From Schoenoplectus triqueter (taxonomy: Eukaryota > Streptophyta > Magnoliopsida > Poales > Cyperaceae), in NCBI GenBank assembly GCA_964058805.1, contig CAXKVV010001329.1, positions 1 through 30,726 of the forward strand: a stretch of DNA of 30,726 bases, in the 5' to 3' direction. This document shows positions 9,711 through 20,759 of this stretch, piece by piece. A program made the position numbers and the translations under genes. Positions within the stretch are counted from its first letter, which is position 1; the number at the start of each line of letters is the position of its first letter. The notes beneath the pieces were generated by a model. That model ran no database searches. It saw only the letters and a list, made by a program, of their open reading frames with translations, and was not told where the DNA came from.

Positions 9711-9716
9711 AATAAA
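9711..9716 (+). terminator. Candidate polyadenylation signal
   Basis: AATAAA lies 129 bases after the stop codon of the secreted-protein gene, a typical plant 3' UTR distance. Plant signals are loose, so other AT-rich sites nearby could also serve. Confidence 0.4.
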
Positions 9717-10862
9717 TTGGATCTCCTATGTAGCTGTATGCTATATATAATGAAGATCAATGTTTTAAATTAAAACCGAATATCGTTCGAATTTCGACTG
9801 CTAATGAAAATAAGTTGGATTTTCTATATATAGAGAGAACGAAACAGAGAGTGAGTTGGCTCTCATAGTCCAAATCAAATTTGACCTGTTGATGGTCAAA
9901 CTTTTGTTGATAGAGCTTTGCTAGCTATTACAATAAAAAAACATTCGTGCAAAACTGTATAGTAGTTGCAAGTCAAGTTCAATTGTGCAGGTGACAGCAA
10001 TGGGTACGCCTTGAATTAACCTCCTTGTCCTGCCGATGCATTTTTATCTAATTAATTAATTTGGTCTGACAAACGATACATAATCTATAAATAGTTGTGA
10101 GTAGAAGTAAGCTATGAGGAGTTTCGTTGTTTCAGCGGATGCATGAAAATTTCCCTCTTATCATGAAGAGCGTGTTGTGTGGTACATAATGGTTTTAGAT
10201 TACATATCTAATAAATAAAATATAAATCATTTTAATTTAAATTCATTTGATGAAATTGTATTATTTATAAATCTATTAAATTGTAGAATAATTTATTATT
10301 TAGCTTTATAGCTGATTGTGTTTTATTTTTTCTTTTATTCTAGACAACGCAAATCGAGATGGACTATATGAATGGAAAAATATTGTTTTATAACGTCTTG
10401 ATCCGAGGCGTTGCACTAAGCTCACTCAGGATTTTGATTTAGCGTTGTGACCCGTAACTTAAACCTTACTATAACATGTGTTTATTATTATCAGTATTCA
10501 TAAGCTTTCATTTTATTCAATATTCATCAAAATACATCTTTTTCCTTAAATTTAATGATACTTTTTACTTACAACAAACTTTTCTTTGTAAACATATATT
10601 TCTATCATAAAAATAGGTAAAAGAAAACATTTTTACTGTTATAAATTAAAATAACGTCCTCTTCGTTTACAAAAGAAGCACTTACATTGCATTTAAATTA
10701 CGAATTGCCCTTCATAACAAAGATATAATAGTATGAGCTTTCTTAGTGGCTTATTTTATTTCCTTCAAAATAAACTAATAAAGCAATATATAAAAACAGA
10801 AAGCACAGTTTGTTTTGCCACGTGCTATAGGCGAAATATCTAGAAAATATTTCATCATATAC
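9717..10862. other. Intergenic DNA downstream of the secreted-protein gene
   Basis: No gene is recognised. Positions about 10008-10090 resemble 20760-20870, sharing TTTATCTAATTAATT and GACAAACGAT. A TATA-like CTATAAATAG near 10087 is followed at 10112 by a ten-codon frame that stops at once. This may be a dead promoter relic, but I cannot prove it. Confidence 0.4.
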
Positions 10863-11090
10863 CACTACACATAATTGAGATTTAGTAACACTTACTGTTT
10901 ATACTGAAAACCATTACTGAATTTAATTCATGACATTTTTTAAAATATTGACGAAGTATATTTGTAATTGTTATTGAGAAATAACCGCTAAAAAAAGAAT
11001 GTCAGAAGTGTTAATAAAGTTAAAAGATTTTGTAACTGATCTTCTAAAATACCGTGATTCAGTAACGGTTCTTTTCATCATCGAGTCCTT
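10863..11090 (+). mobile_element. Possible CACTA-type left end
   Basis: CACTACACATAATTGAG at 10863 is followed by repeated TAGTAAC / CAGTAACGG / TTACTGAA motifs up to about 11070. This is the arrangement of a CACTA terminus with subterminal repeats. No second end was located and the terminus departs from the usual CACTACAAGAAA or CACTACTAGAAA. It is a tentative call. Confidence 0.35.
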
Positions 11091-11299
11091 TGAATTTTTA
11101 TTTTCACGTTGATAGAATTCTTTTGCAAAAAAAATAGAGCTCGATGTAAAATAAAAAAATCACTATATTTGCGTTGAGAAATGTCAAGATATAGATATTT
11201 GGAGTTTGTATATTAAAACTTGAAAACATTTTAATCAACGTTTAATGTTAATCTTTATCAACTCTCAACATTTTTTTTCGAGAGAACACCCTTAAACAC

Positions 11300-11705
11300 T
11301 GAACCATTCACCTCTAATCTGATCCGATCCGATCCGATATCATTCGAAAATAAATGAATTGGATATGGATTGAATTTTTTGATCCAAATCGAGTTGGGTC
11401 GGGTTCAGATCAACCACACCCGACCTGCTTAGTTGTGTTTTTTGATATAATTTTATGATTTAGTACTAATTAAAAATTAAATATATATTAATTATATAAT
11501 AATTAAGATTAATTATAAATTAATTAATATTTAATTACTTAAAATAATATAAAAATATTTAATTATTTTATAAAAGACAGTACAGGTCAACTCGTAATCG
11601 ATCTGATCAAATATAAATAAAAATTATTTTTATACTAATATAATCAAATCAAATAAAAATAATAAAATAATAATAATCCGATCCCCTTACCCTTCACTAT
11701 AGTAC
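11300..11705. mobile_element. GATCC/GGTCGGGT-rich repeat with AT-rich core
   Basis: GATCCGATCCGATCC occurs at the left and ATCCGATCCCC at the right, with a long AT-rich core and internal GAGTTGGGTCGGGTTC. The composition resembles the 20940-21251 element, but the ends are not clean enough to set borders. Confidence 0.35.
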
Positions 11706-12037
11706 TTTTCGCGTAGGGCTATATACGGTCCATGTGGCCTGATCATAAATGTGCAGAGATCTTCCAATAAATCCGTACAATTGGACGCCCCCACGCTCAT
11801 TTGCTCATAATTATTTGCTTTCGACCTACTTGCTTTCATTAATTAGGAGTCTGGTTTTACTTTTTTGTAAGATTCTATGATTCCATCAGCATTTATCTTA
11901 TATAAAAACAATATCTGTGATCCGACGAAGGGAACCTCGGGTATAAATAAAATCGCAGTAACTGAAAAAAAATGGAGTCTTTATTAGTTGCTATTGTTTT
12001 CTTGAAGAAAACAGTCTCTCTTACTGGTCCTGCAAAT

Positions 12038-12475
12038 ATGGGCAGATGCAGAATTTTAGTCGGGGGAGGCAAATATCGGATTGTAATAGCTTATCAGATT
12101 TAAATTCATTAACTAATCGGGTACTAAATAAAATAATAATAATTTAATATATATTCTTACTTAATAAAAAAAAATTTTAGAATAATAACATTTTATATAT
12201 TAAAAAAAATAATAAAATAAAACTCAAAGTAATAGATAATCAAATTGATGAAGAAAATTTTCGTCTATAAAACTTTATATTTTGATATCTTTGTATAATT
12301 ATTTCATTATACATTATATTAAATATTTTTTTCTCAATAAAATTAATCAGACAATCTAGGGGGGCAAAAAAAAATTTTCAGGAGGGCAAACTACCGAAAG
12401 TATTATCGAAAAGCACTGTTTTTCAAAATCCAAGGGGGCCGCTGCCCCCCGTGGGCTAGTGTGCATCGCCCCTGC
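12038..12475. mobile_element. Non-autonomous hAT-like element
   Basis: The left end ATGGGCAGATGCAG and right end CATCGCCCCTGC are imperfect inverted repeats. The flanks CTGCAAAT (12030-12037) and CTGCAAAA (12476-12483) form an 8-base duplication with one mismatch, the length expected for hAT elements. A G/C-rich near-palindrome GGGGGCCGCTGCCCCCC lies near the right end. There is no transposase frame. Confidence 0.55.
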
Positions 12476-12888
12476 CTGCAAAAATAAAAATTCTTACTAA
12501 ACACGTCAAATATAGATGATTAATCAATTAATATATACAGCATCCAGACCGTCCTTCCCTGGTCTCAAAGCAGACAATATAAACACAATATAGATAAACA
12601 GATTTCCAGTACCAAAAAGTACGAATAAGACAATTTTAAGCACCATAGCGGTACAGATTTGTTTTGGTCTTATTACACTGAGGAAATATTAAGCACCATA
12701 CTGATACAAAATTTAATCATGATTGGCAAATAAAAATTTTCAACTTGAAAGTCTTAGTCTCGATCGAATTCCTTTCGCCATTCCCTGAATGAGCAAGATT
12801 TTTGACGACTGACAACTAAATTATCATCCTGAAGTGATTCATGATTCAGGACACCAATTATTTCGTCAAAATATTAAACAAAATCCTA

Positions 12889-13128
12889 ATAGATAATCAA
12901 ATTGATGAAGAAAATTTCCGTCTATAAAACTTTATATTTTGATATGTTTGTATAATTATTTCATTATACATGATATTAAATTTTTTTCTCGATAAAATTA
13001 ATCAAACAATCCAGGGGGGCAAAAATATTTTTCAGGAGGGCAAACTACCGAAAGTATTACCGAAAAACACTTTTTTTCAAAATCCAGGGGGGGCCGCTGC
13101 CCCCCCTAGGCTAGTGTGCATCCGCCAC
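12889..13128. mobile_element. Truncated copy of the 12038-12475 element
   Basis: It aligns with about 12228-12476 from TAGATAATCAAATTGATGAA through GAGGGCAAACTACCGAAAG to GTGTGCATCCGCCACTG. It lacks the left half and any clear flanking duplication. The open frame across it (12970-13164) is non-coding element DNA. Confidence 0.7.
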
Positions 13129-13164
13129 TGTCCTGATTTCATACTTGGGAACATGAAATTTTGA

Positions 13165-14195
13165 TGAGAAAAGTTTGTACTGAGTCACAATAAAAATAAT
13201 ATTAGATATAAATATGATATATTAATAAATTTCTCTGTTTCTAAGTAATTATAATTCATCCAAATAAATTAAATGAATTATATTAATCCAAATAAATATA
13301 ATCTATGTACGAACTTTAAGTAATAATAATCACGACTCCGAGTCCAGTATATCTTCACCCAACCAGACCAAGCATAAATAGGATGCTTGTAAATTTAATT
13401 ATTTTTGGAATTCATAGGTTCTCAGAAAATGTTCAGATAAACCGATAATCGAGTACACTCAAAATGAGATGACTGATGAGATCGGGGGTCCCGTTGGAGA
13501 CCGAACCATTCAGATGCATATTGCACCGAGATTTATGAATTCTTTAGATAAGACTTTAATTATATTTCATAGTATAGGAATTTATTTGCATTCATTTCAT
13601 ATGCATTTCATTTAACAATTCATTGGTTTATTATTAACTAAATTACTTTAGAGTACTAAATTTAATACGATAATGCATCTTATGTAGAAATATTGTTTGA
13701 TAATAAAATATTTATAAAGTTCAAGTAATATCTTTAATTATATTTTAGAATATAATATCAGTGATTAACCTTTAATTATATATTTATATTATATTAAGAG
13801 TATTTATTAAATATCTATTTAAGATAATTAGCTTTAAAAAGATATAATATAAATTAAAGTGATATAAATTATATTTAACGGGATTAACATCTTATTTAGC
13901 ACATTTAATTAATGTAAAATAGCACTGAGAATTTAGAAATAATAAATGTTATTGTTACAGTAAATATCTTCTTTGATTCATCGATTTGCAAAATAACTTT
14001 GAATTTTACAATTTGTCTTGTTTGATTCATCAATTTGTCTTCTTTGATTCATCAATTTGTCTTCTTTTATAAAGCAACTGAATAATTAAAGAAAAAATCA
14101 ATTATCAGTAATAAATCATAATAATAGAGGAGAGAAAGGAAAGAGAGGGGGCCACCAGTCAGAAGAAGTCGTTACTGAACTCCGGAGCAAGTCCA
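13165..14195. other. AT-rich intergenic DNA
   Basis: No gene or element is recognised. TTTGATTCATCAATTTGTCTT is repeated in short tandem form near 13974-14065, indicating local slippage or duplication. Confidence 0.5.
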
Positions 14196-14199
14196 TTTG

Positions 14200-14640
14200 T
14201 CGAACAAGAAAATTCTGGATAAAAGGCAAGGGTATAAATACTCCATCATCCCTCGTTCATTCGAGGTGGATGACACTCAAGAGATTGAGGAGAAAGAGAA
14301 ATATCTCTTGAGGTGTCATCAATTTGATCATTTTTCTCTGACAGGTGAGACCCACCTGACAGTCTTATACAAGCAACCTGAACCTAGCCTACCCACTAAA
14401 TTTAATCAGGCCGGAAAAATGATTAAGTTTTAATCCCACAAAAAAATCCTAGACAAGAGTCAGAGGTATAAAAGCCCTGCCACCTCCAATTCATTCGAGT
14501 TGGATGACTCCCAGGAGATTCAAGAGAGAGAGAGATCTCCTGAATTGTCATTCATCTAATTATTCTTTACTAACAGGTGAGTCTCACACCTCAGTGATAG
14601 AAATCAAAGAGAGTCAAGATTAAATCCTAAGAGGCCAATC
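14200..14640 (+). repeat. Tandem 234-bp duplication of an LTR-like TATA plus hairpin module
   Basis: Two copies are offset by 234 bases. Each has a TATA box (14233-14240, TATAAATA; 14467-14474, TATAAAAG). A stem-loop starts about 36 bases downstream (14269-14320; 14503-14555), so it would lie at the 5' end of a transcript. A second small hairpin follows (CAGGTG/CACCTG at 14342-14358; AGGTG/CACCT at 14575-14591). In the first stem CAAGAGAT/ATCTCTTG becomes CAGGAGAT/ATCTCCTG, a compensatory change. Nearby repeats suggest a retroelement regulatory region. No gag or pol adjoins it, and the LTR borders are not identified. A 78-codon frame in copy 1 is incidental. Confidence 0.6.
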
Positions 14641-14814
14641 CCTAAGAACTGCAGCAGTACAATCTCTGTACAATAAGAACTACGTCATTGCCAAGATAGT
14701 ATTTTGATACAACCAACTATAAGAAATTTTAATGTGATTTTGCTTTCATGAACATAGATTAAAAGTCAAGTAGCCAAGTGCGTTGAGTTTAACTTTGTGC
14801 GTGTGGTAATTTTT

Positions 14815-15352
14815 GGTTCATGAATTGGTCCAGTACTTCAGATCATAATCTAGAAGATCAGTAAGATCTGCATGTGAGTTAAATTCGCTAATCTTCTGAT
14901 TTACCAAGCTCAAGATCAGCTGACATAATGCTTTAAGCTAGGTTTTATGTGATTGGGTGGGTAGTGTCGCCCTGAATCAAAAAGACACACTTAGGTTCAT
15001 GAATTAGCTCAGTGCTTCATATTCATAATCTAGAAGATCAGTAAGATATGCATACGAGTTAAGTTCACTAATCTTTTAATTTACCAACCTCAAGACCAGC
15101 TGGCATAGCGCTTCAGGCTTGGTTTTGTATGATTTGATGGGTAATATCGCCCTGAATCAAAAGGACACACTTAGGTTCATAAATCGGCCCAGCGCCTCGT
15201 ATTCATAATCTAGAATATCGGTGAGATGTGCAAGCGAGTTAAATTCGCTAATCCACTGATATACCAATTCCAAGATCGACTAACACAGTAAGTTTGATTT
15301 TGTATAATTGGTCGGGTGTCAGCTACCATATAAAGGTTCACGCTACAAGTTT
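14815..15352. repeat. Three tandem copies of a ~180-bp monomer
   Basis: GGTTCATRAATYRG starts copies at 14815, 14994 and 15174, giving periods of 179 and 180. Each copy carries ATAATCTAGAA, a GAGTTAAATTCGCTAAT-like block, an AAGAYCAGCT-like block and, in the first two, CGCCCTGAATCAAAA. Copies differ at many positions, so the duplication is old. The third copy decays near 15320. The monomer length is satellite-like, but only three copies are present. Confidence 0.85.
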
Positions 15353-16398
15353 CGGACTACCAAACTCATAAGTCCTTAACTTAATATTCATGATCCGATG
15401 TTTCATTAATCACACCATACTCCATATACCAACGCTTCACGATCACTCGACCACTTATATCTACATAGCTATTGTATTTGCTTTCCCTTTCAAAATCCAG
15501 AGGTGTCTCGAGATTAAGAGCCCGGGATAATTAACGGTGGGACTTGCGCCCATCGGAATCTATAAGAACTGACAATCTCTAAAAAAACCTCTAAATGTGC
15601 ATTTCACGTTCACGGTATATCTCAAATACACGCTTAGAGGTATCTCTGTGTCCTTCTTCCGTAATACATCGCCTCAAACGGTGAGGCGCGCGAAAAAGGG
15701 TCGCACAATTATATAAATACAATCTAATTAAAGGCAAGTTTAAAAAATAAATTTCATAAAGAAATAAAATTTTAACATCCAATTCACATTCATCAATAAA
15801 ATAATATCACCAAATTACATAATAGTTTGTAACATATAACTAACTAATATCAACTGATTCACTCAATAAATCATTATTTTTTCTGATTATAAACTGTTTA
15901 CTTTTTTGCGGTGTTAAATTCACCTAATATCTTAAAAATATCCACGTAAAACTAGTCATAGCTAAAAAAATATTTTGTGAATTTCATGAGTTGCACATAT
16001 GTTATAAGTTTTCTGTACTTTTGATGAGAAATATTTATTAAGCAATCTCTTAAAAAAATTAAATTTATTTCACAAAGTACTTAATATGTGATGATCTTTT
16101 ATTAGGACATATGTACATAATAATGACATGATCCGACCCATTGACATCCTTTGAGGTTTTTTTTTCATATTTTAGCACCAACTATCACAGTCACAGACAT
16201 TTCAGCCCAAATATTAAATATATGTTTATCAAAAATTTTGAAATTCCTGTAATTTTCATTGATTTTTTTAACTACGCGACTTCTTGTAAATTTGCTTATC
16301 TAAATATAACAAATATCGTCACTTATGTCATGTTTCAAAGTTAATTAATATAATTTATAATATGTAAAATTTCCTAACACCCGCCAAATTATTGTGTC
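15353..16398. other. Intergenic DNA, possible retroelement debris then AT-rich
   Basis: Positions 15353-15700 are less AT-rich and may continue the preceding LTR-like block. They contain no primer-binding-site match or frame that I can defend. Positions 15700-16398 are AT-rich with nothing recognisable. Confidence 0.4.
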
Positions 16399-16406
16399 GT
16401 TTCAAG

Positions 16407-16571
16407 CAGAGGCGGAGGGAGAAAAATATGCCAGTGGAGCTCTGTGAGGTTCAATAAGATATTTTAGCTTTTTCTAAATAAATTAATCAACTATAAACGT
16501 ATTAATTAATATTTTAAGTGATTGCAGTGGGGTTCGGTGACCCCACTCACCTCAACGTGGCTCCGCCACTG
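16407..16571. mobile_element. 165-bp hAT-type MITE with perfect 8-bp target duplication
   Basis: The terminal repeats CAGAGGCGGAG (16407) and CTCCGCCACTG (ending 16571) are inverted with one mismatch. GTTTCAAG flanks both ends exactly (16399-16406 and 16572-16579). An 8-bp duplication and CAG-starting termini fit the hAT superfamily. The interior is AT-rich and non-coding. Confidence 0.85.
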
Positions 16572-16579
16572 GTTTCAAG

Positions 16580-18666
16580 TTGACATCGAAATTTTTAATT
16601 TTGACAAGTACCCAAAAAATTCAATTTATGATGAAAATGGCGGCTGATAGCAGATAATTATTATCTAATTTTATTTAAAGTTACAAAATGATCAAATTAG
16701 CCATCTATGTATATGCATTGATATTTAAATGAATCATGTTTCATAAATTTTTAATTTATATAAAGTTAGAAACAAGTCAATACGCATGAATTACATATTC
16801 ACAATACATAATATTTTTATTATTTCAATTTTATTTTTATAATTATGTTCCTTTTATCATTATGAAAATATATAATTATATAAATAATTAAAAATGATTT
16901 GATTTTTCATATGTAAATAAATATGGAAAAAACAAATACTATATAAATAGGAAATCAATTTATTAATTTTTAGCAATTTAATTATATGTATGATAATATC
17001 TTTCTTATAAACATAAATTAAACATATATAAAAATAAAAAGGAAATAAAAGATATATTTTGTTGTATGAGTATTATATTTTTTATTTATATAAAAATTCA
17101 TGAAGTATAATATTATTAAATAGCATATATATTCATATAACTGCAATTTTGGTCATTTTATGATTCTAAACAAAGTATTGCATAGTAATTATTTGCTGGG
17201 ATCATTTGTCATGAATTAAAGATGATTTTCCGATTAAATTTGGTTAACTAATTTAATTACATGTTCTGACTTCTAGCTTTCAAATATTTATCATCGTGTG
17301 TCATAATCATCGGGTCATATTCGTCTTATATTTTATAAATATACTACGTTCTCTTATTGTTTCCTCACCTCATAATATTGAAATTATTGATATGAAAATA
17401 GCGCCCCCATTTTCTTATTATTTACATACACCTCATATGCATGCGTTTATATTTTTTTCAAAGAGAAAAAAATATTTGTTTCTAAAAATATGTTATAATG
17501 TTATTTTAATCAATGTCGAAAAATATGTTGTTACCTATACAGAATATGTTTCATTTTAATTTTCATATGATTATATTTATAATTGTTATTCATCAGATCT
17601 TCGAAGTTTTATTAAAAACTTTTAGAAATTCCTTTTAAATTTTTTGGTTGGTTACATTCTTTTCTTTTTTAGAAAAAAAAATGAAGATGCCACGTTTTAT
17701 GAATTTGTCGTTTTAAGAAATTGTGTGGCGATTTATAAATTTATCACACTTTCGTTTTGTAGTTAAATGAATTTATATAAAAATCAGGCTGGTCCAATTT
17801 TTTTTTTAAGACAGCTTTCCAAACTATCTTTTTATTTGTTGCATATAGATTTATAATTACTTTTTTGTATTTTAATTAGATTTTGATAATATTTTTCGGT
17901 GATATTTTAAAAATATCAACCATAATTTATATATTTTATCTGTGAAGTGTGGTGCAATATTATCAAATGAACGTTAAATTTGCGAATCATATATAACTTT
18001 ATATATCTGGACCATTAAACCTTCAAAAAGTGTGAAAAAAATAAATATTTCTTCGGACTAGATGATAATGACTAAGACAATGTTTTGTGTTGTTATTTCC
18101 ATTACTTTTAGTTTTGGCGTATACCGATGGTTGCGACAAAATAAGTACATCGATACATGGAAGTTACATAAACATGCAAATTTCACAACAATCATTTTGG
18201 ATAATAAAGTGGGCAAAATCATCTAAATTTGACACGGAACTCCATAATTTTGGCGTCAAACATCCAGTTATCTCCTAAAGAAATTGTAATAAGTAATAGT
18301 TTATTTTGTTAAAAAATTCTATTAGTTACTAGTAAAATTTCCTGAGGGCGTTTGCAGGGTAAAAATTAGTAAGCAAGCATGTCCATTGAAATGACGGTTT
18401 AGGATGCATTTGGGATCATTTTTTTTTCTTTTTTTTTTGAAAAAAAAATCTATTTTCTTTGTTCATTTGTTTAAAAAAAAATCTTATTTTCGTTTCTGAA
18501 AATAAAAATGATATTCACACGGTAGTTTACAATTTGTACCGCGTGAGATCATAACTTAATAAAAAAATAATTATAAAAAATTCCCATATAAATAATTTTA
18601 CATTGAAGTTTGTGAAAAAAATAATTATAAAAAGTTCCCTAATATTGATCAAATATTTTATTTCAT
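16580..18666. other. AT-rich intergenic DNA
   Basis: Open frames at 16141-16344, 17296-17559 and 18087-18278 are short, have AT-driven composition and match nothing I recognise. The last starts only at GTG. A TTTTAG preceding TTTTGGCGTATACC near 18111 could be a relic splice acceptor. No gene is called. Confidence 0.45.
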
Positions 18667-19071
18667 CACTATGACAGATTTTGAAATAAATAATATTTTT
18701 TAACGGACTTTAATAACGGTTCCCAATCATTATTAAAATGGTGTTAGGAAAGAAATTATAGACAACTATTATTAAAACCCTTAGTTAAGGAAGCAGAGGA
18801 GCACCTTTAATAATGATTAATACAGAAGAATCATTGTTAAAGGCCTACTCAACAACGGTTATTAAGTTATAAACCGTTGTTAAAGGTGTATTCAATAATG
18901 GTTCTTCTGAAAAATTATTGTTAGATTACTTTTTAACAATAGTTTTTCAGAAGAATCATTGTTGAATACACCTTTAATAATGATTATTTATTGAATATCG
19001 TTGTTAACTATCTTTCTTTATATTGTATTTTTCTATTTTGCAACGGTTATTGAAATAACCATTGTTGAATC
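18667..19071. mobile_element. Nested hairpin array, CACTA-like subterminal DNA
   Basis: About ten occurrences of AACAAYGGTT-like motifs occur in alternating orientation, many forming short hairpins. An example is AACAACGGTT (18851-18860) against AACCGTTGTT (18872-18881). A larger inverted pair of 41-base arms lies at 18882-18922 and 18935-18975. CACTATGACAG at 18667 could be the outer terminus. No opposite end or transposase is visible. Such arrays are known in plant CACTA ends; assignment here is by resemblance. Confidence 0.45.
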
Positions 19072-19228
19072 TTTACAATTTTTTGAGTAATTTCTTTATT
19101 TTCTATGCTAGCCCACTATTTCTAGCAATAATAGGATCTGCATATATTTCATAATATTTATACAATAATAGGATCTGCAATAATAGATCTGCATATATTT
19201 CATAACACACCCACATATATATAAATAG

Positions 19229-19397
19229 AGAGAGAGAGTAAATCTACGATGAACTTAAGCTCACGGAAGATTTCCGTGAGCTTAGCTCAAAAAATATATC
19301 AAATGATTTTCAAATTTTAATTTTTCATTCTCATTAAATTCTTCATATTGAAATCTTATGGGATACAAAAATTTGGGATGTTTCAAGTTTTCTAAGT
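19229..19397. mobile_element. Family 1 MITE, one arm only
   Basis: It matches the left arm of 171-548 from GCTCAAAAAATATATCAAAT through AATCTTATGGGATACAAAAA to TTTTCTAAGTCACT, then stops. Its outer end carries a perfect 13-base hairpin, TAAGCTCACGGAA (19256-19268) and TTCCGTGAGCTTA (19272-19284), with a 3-base loop. The second arm has been lost. Confidence 0.7.
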
Positions 19398-19434
19398 CAC
19401 TCTTTGAACTGATAATATACAAACATTGAATATT

Positions 19435-19503
19435 TTATCAGGCGTCCATTTCTATTATCAGTAATCATAATTTGAACTGGTAATAGAAATGGACGCTTGA
19501 TAA
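19435..19503 (+). repeat. 27-bp stem-loop of unknown origin
   Basis: The arms 19435-19461 and 19477-19503 (TAATAGAAATGGACGC at the heart of the right arm) are complementary at 25 of 27 positions. The two exceptions are G·U wobbles if + strand RNA is made. The loop is 15 bases. It lies just after the family 1 half-arm but does not match that family. It could be a small fold-back element or a hairpin RNA; nothing shows that it is transcribed. Confidence 0.6.
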
Positions 19504-20759
19504 GATAAGGTACCAAAATCTTTCGCACATCGGTGTAAAGTATGTAATTGATCAACTGATTACGTTGTCTTACACGCATGTCAATTGACGTCTGTACAAG
19601 TCGGGACGTCATTTCTTGTCGACGTTGGTAGATGACTGTGTTGATTTTTATACTTATCAGTTTTTACTTATTTACTATTCGATAGTGAAGTGATATTATC
19701 AAGAGCGAATCATATGACAATTTGGCTTACATGAGCTAGTACCTCCTCTTAATGAGGTATTCTATCATATGTAATAAAAATAAATGTAAATTGTTTAGTG
19801 ATGTAACATCTTCTGGTGACCGATAAGTTCTCTAGATCTGATCCTTGATTAGGAATCATCTTTGAAGCCCTAACTGTCTGTAGGTAACCGCTATGTTCGT
19901 GTATGCTTGATTGGATGATGGGTGGTGGTTATTTTCCTAGATTGAGAGATGAATACCCTCTTATAGCCTTTAGTTAGTTAGGTTAGAATTATGATTTTCG
20001 GTTATTCTAGATGAATTCTGGATTACTTGGCAGTTTCTAGCTCATGTTGAGAATTAATGGCCGGCACGGGATCGGCTCCGACTAGTTTGAGTCGGCTCGG
20101 TCTGTGTGAGTCAGTCTTGGCCAATACGATTCGATTTCAACCTCAAATCCATTAATTTCTTAGTCAGACTCTGTAAAATCAAATAAAAAGAAGCAATACC
20201 TAATTCTCAACATAAAACTAATCAAATCGAATTATTTTTCAGGGTTCAAGACCAAAACTTAACCAAAATATACGCATTTTATTGGTTCATCGGGCTAATA
20301 ATAATAATAATTTATAAATTTTATGTTTTTTTCACCAAATTCTAACTCGGTAACCCTCTCTCATTCTCTCCTACAATCTCAGCGGTTTAGCAGCACCTCT
20401 TATTTGACTCGAATATCTAGTTCAATAGTTTTTTTGTCAGTTCACCCGTTCAAATTAGTACAACAAATATATCGTTCGAGAAAAATATAATTTGTTAATA
20501 TATATAATTTGTACCAATTATTATACTAATATTATAGATATATCATCCTTATAGTTTGTGGATATATCAAATTTAAATATCATATTATGTTAAAGCACAT
20601 ATATGCATTAACTCGTGAGCCAACTCATAAGATAATGAACTAAGTTCAAATGAATTCGGTTCATTACATTTTACGAACTTAATTCGAATCAAATCATATA
20701 TTTTATAACCTGAACTACTAAATCCAATTCGCTCAAGCTCAACCATTTGAAATCAACAT
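19504..20759. other. Intergenic DNA, mixed composition
   Basis: Positions 19505-20160 are less AT-rich than their surroundings and include CGACTAGTTTGAGTCGGCTC-like text near 20088, but no sustained frame. They may be retroelement debris. Positions 20160-20759 are AT-rich with nothing recognisable. Confidence 0.4.

Noticed and set aside
12970..13164. 64-codon frame near 13 kb
   Set aside because: It lies in the truncated hAT-like element and its sister at 12.3 kb does not preserve it.
14197..14433. 78-codon + frame with ordinary-looking composition
   Set aside because: It covers the TATA and hairpin module, and the tandem copy at 14435-14640 does not keep the frame, so it is not under coding constraint.
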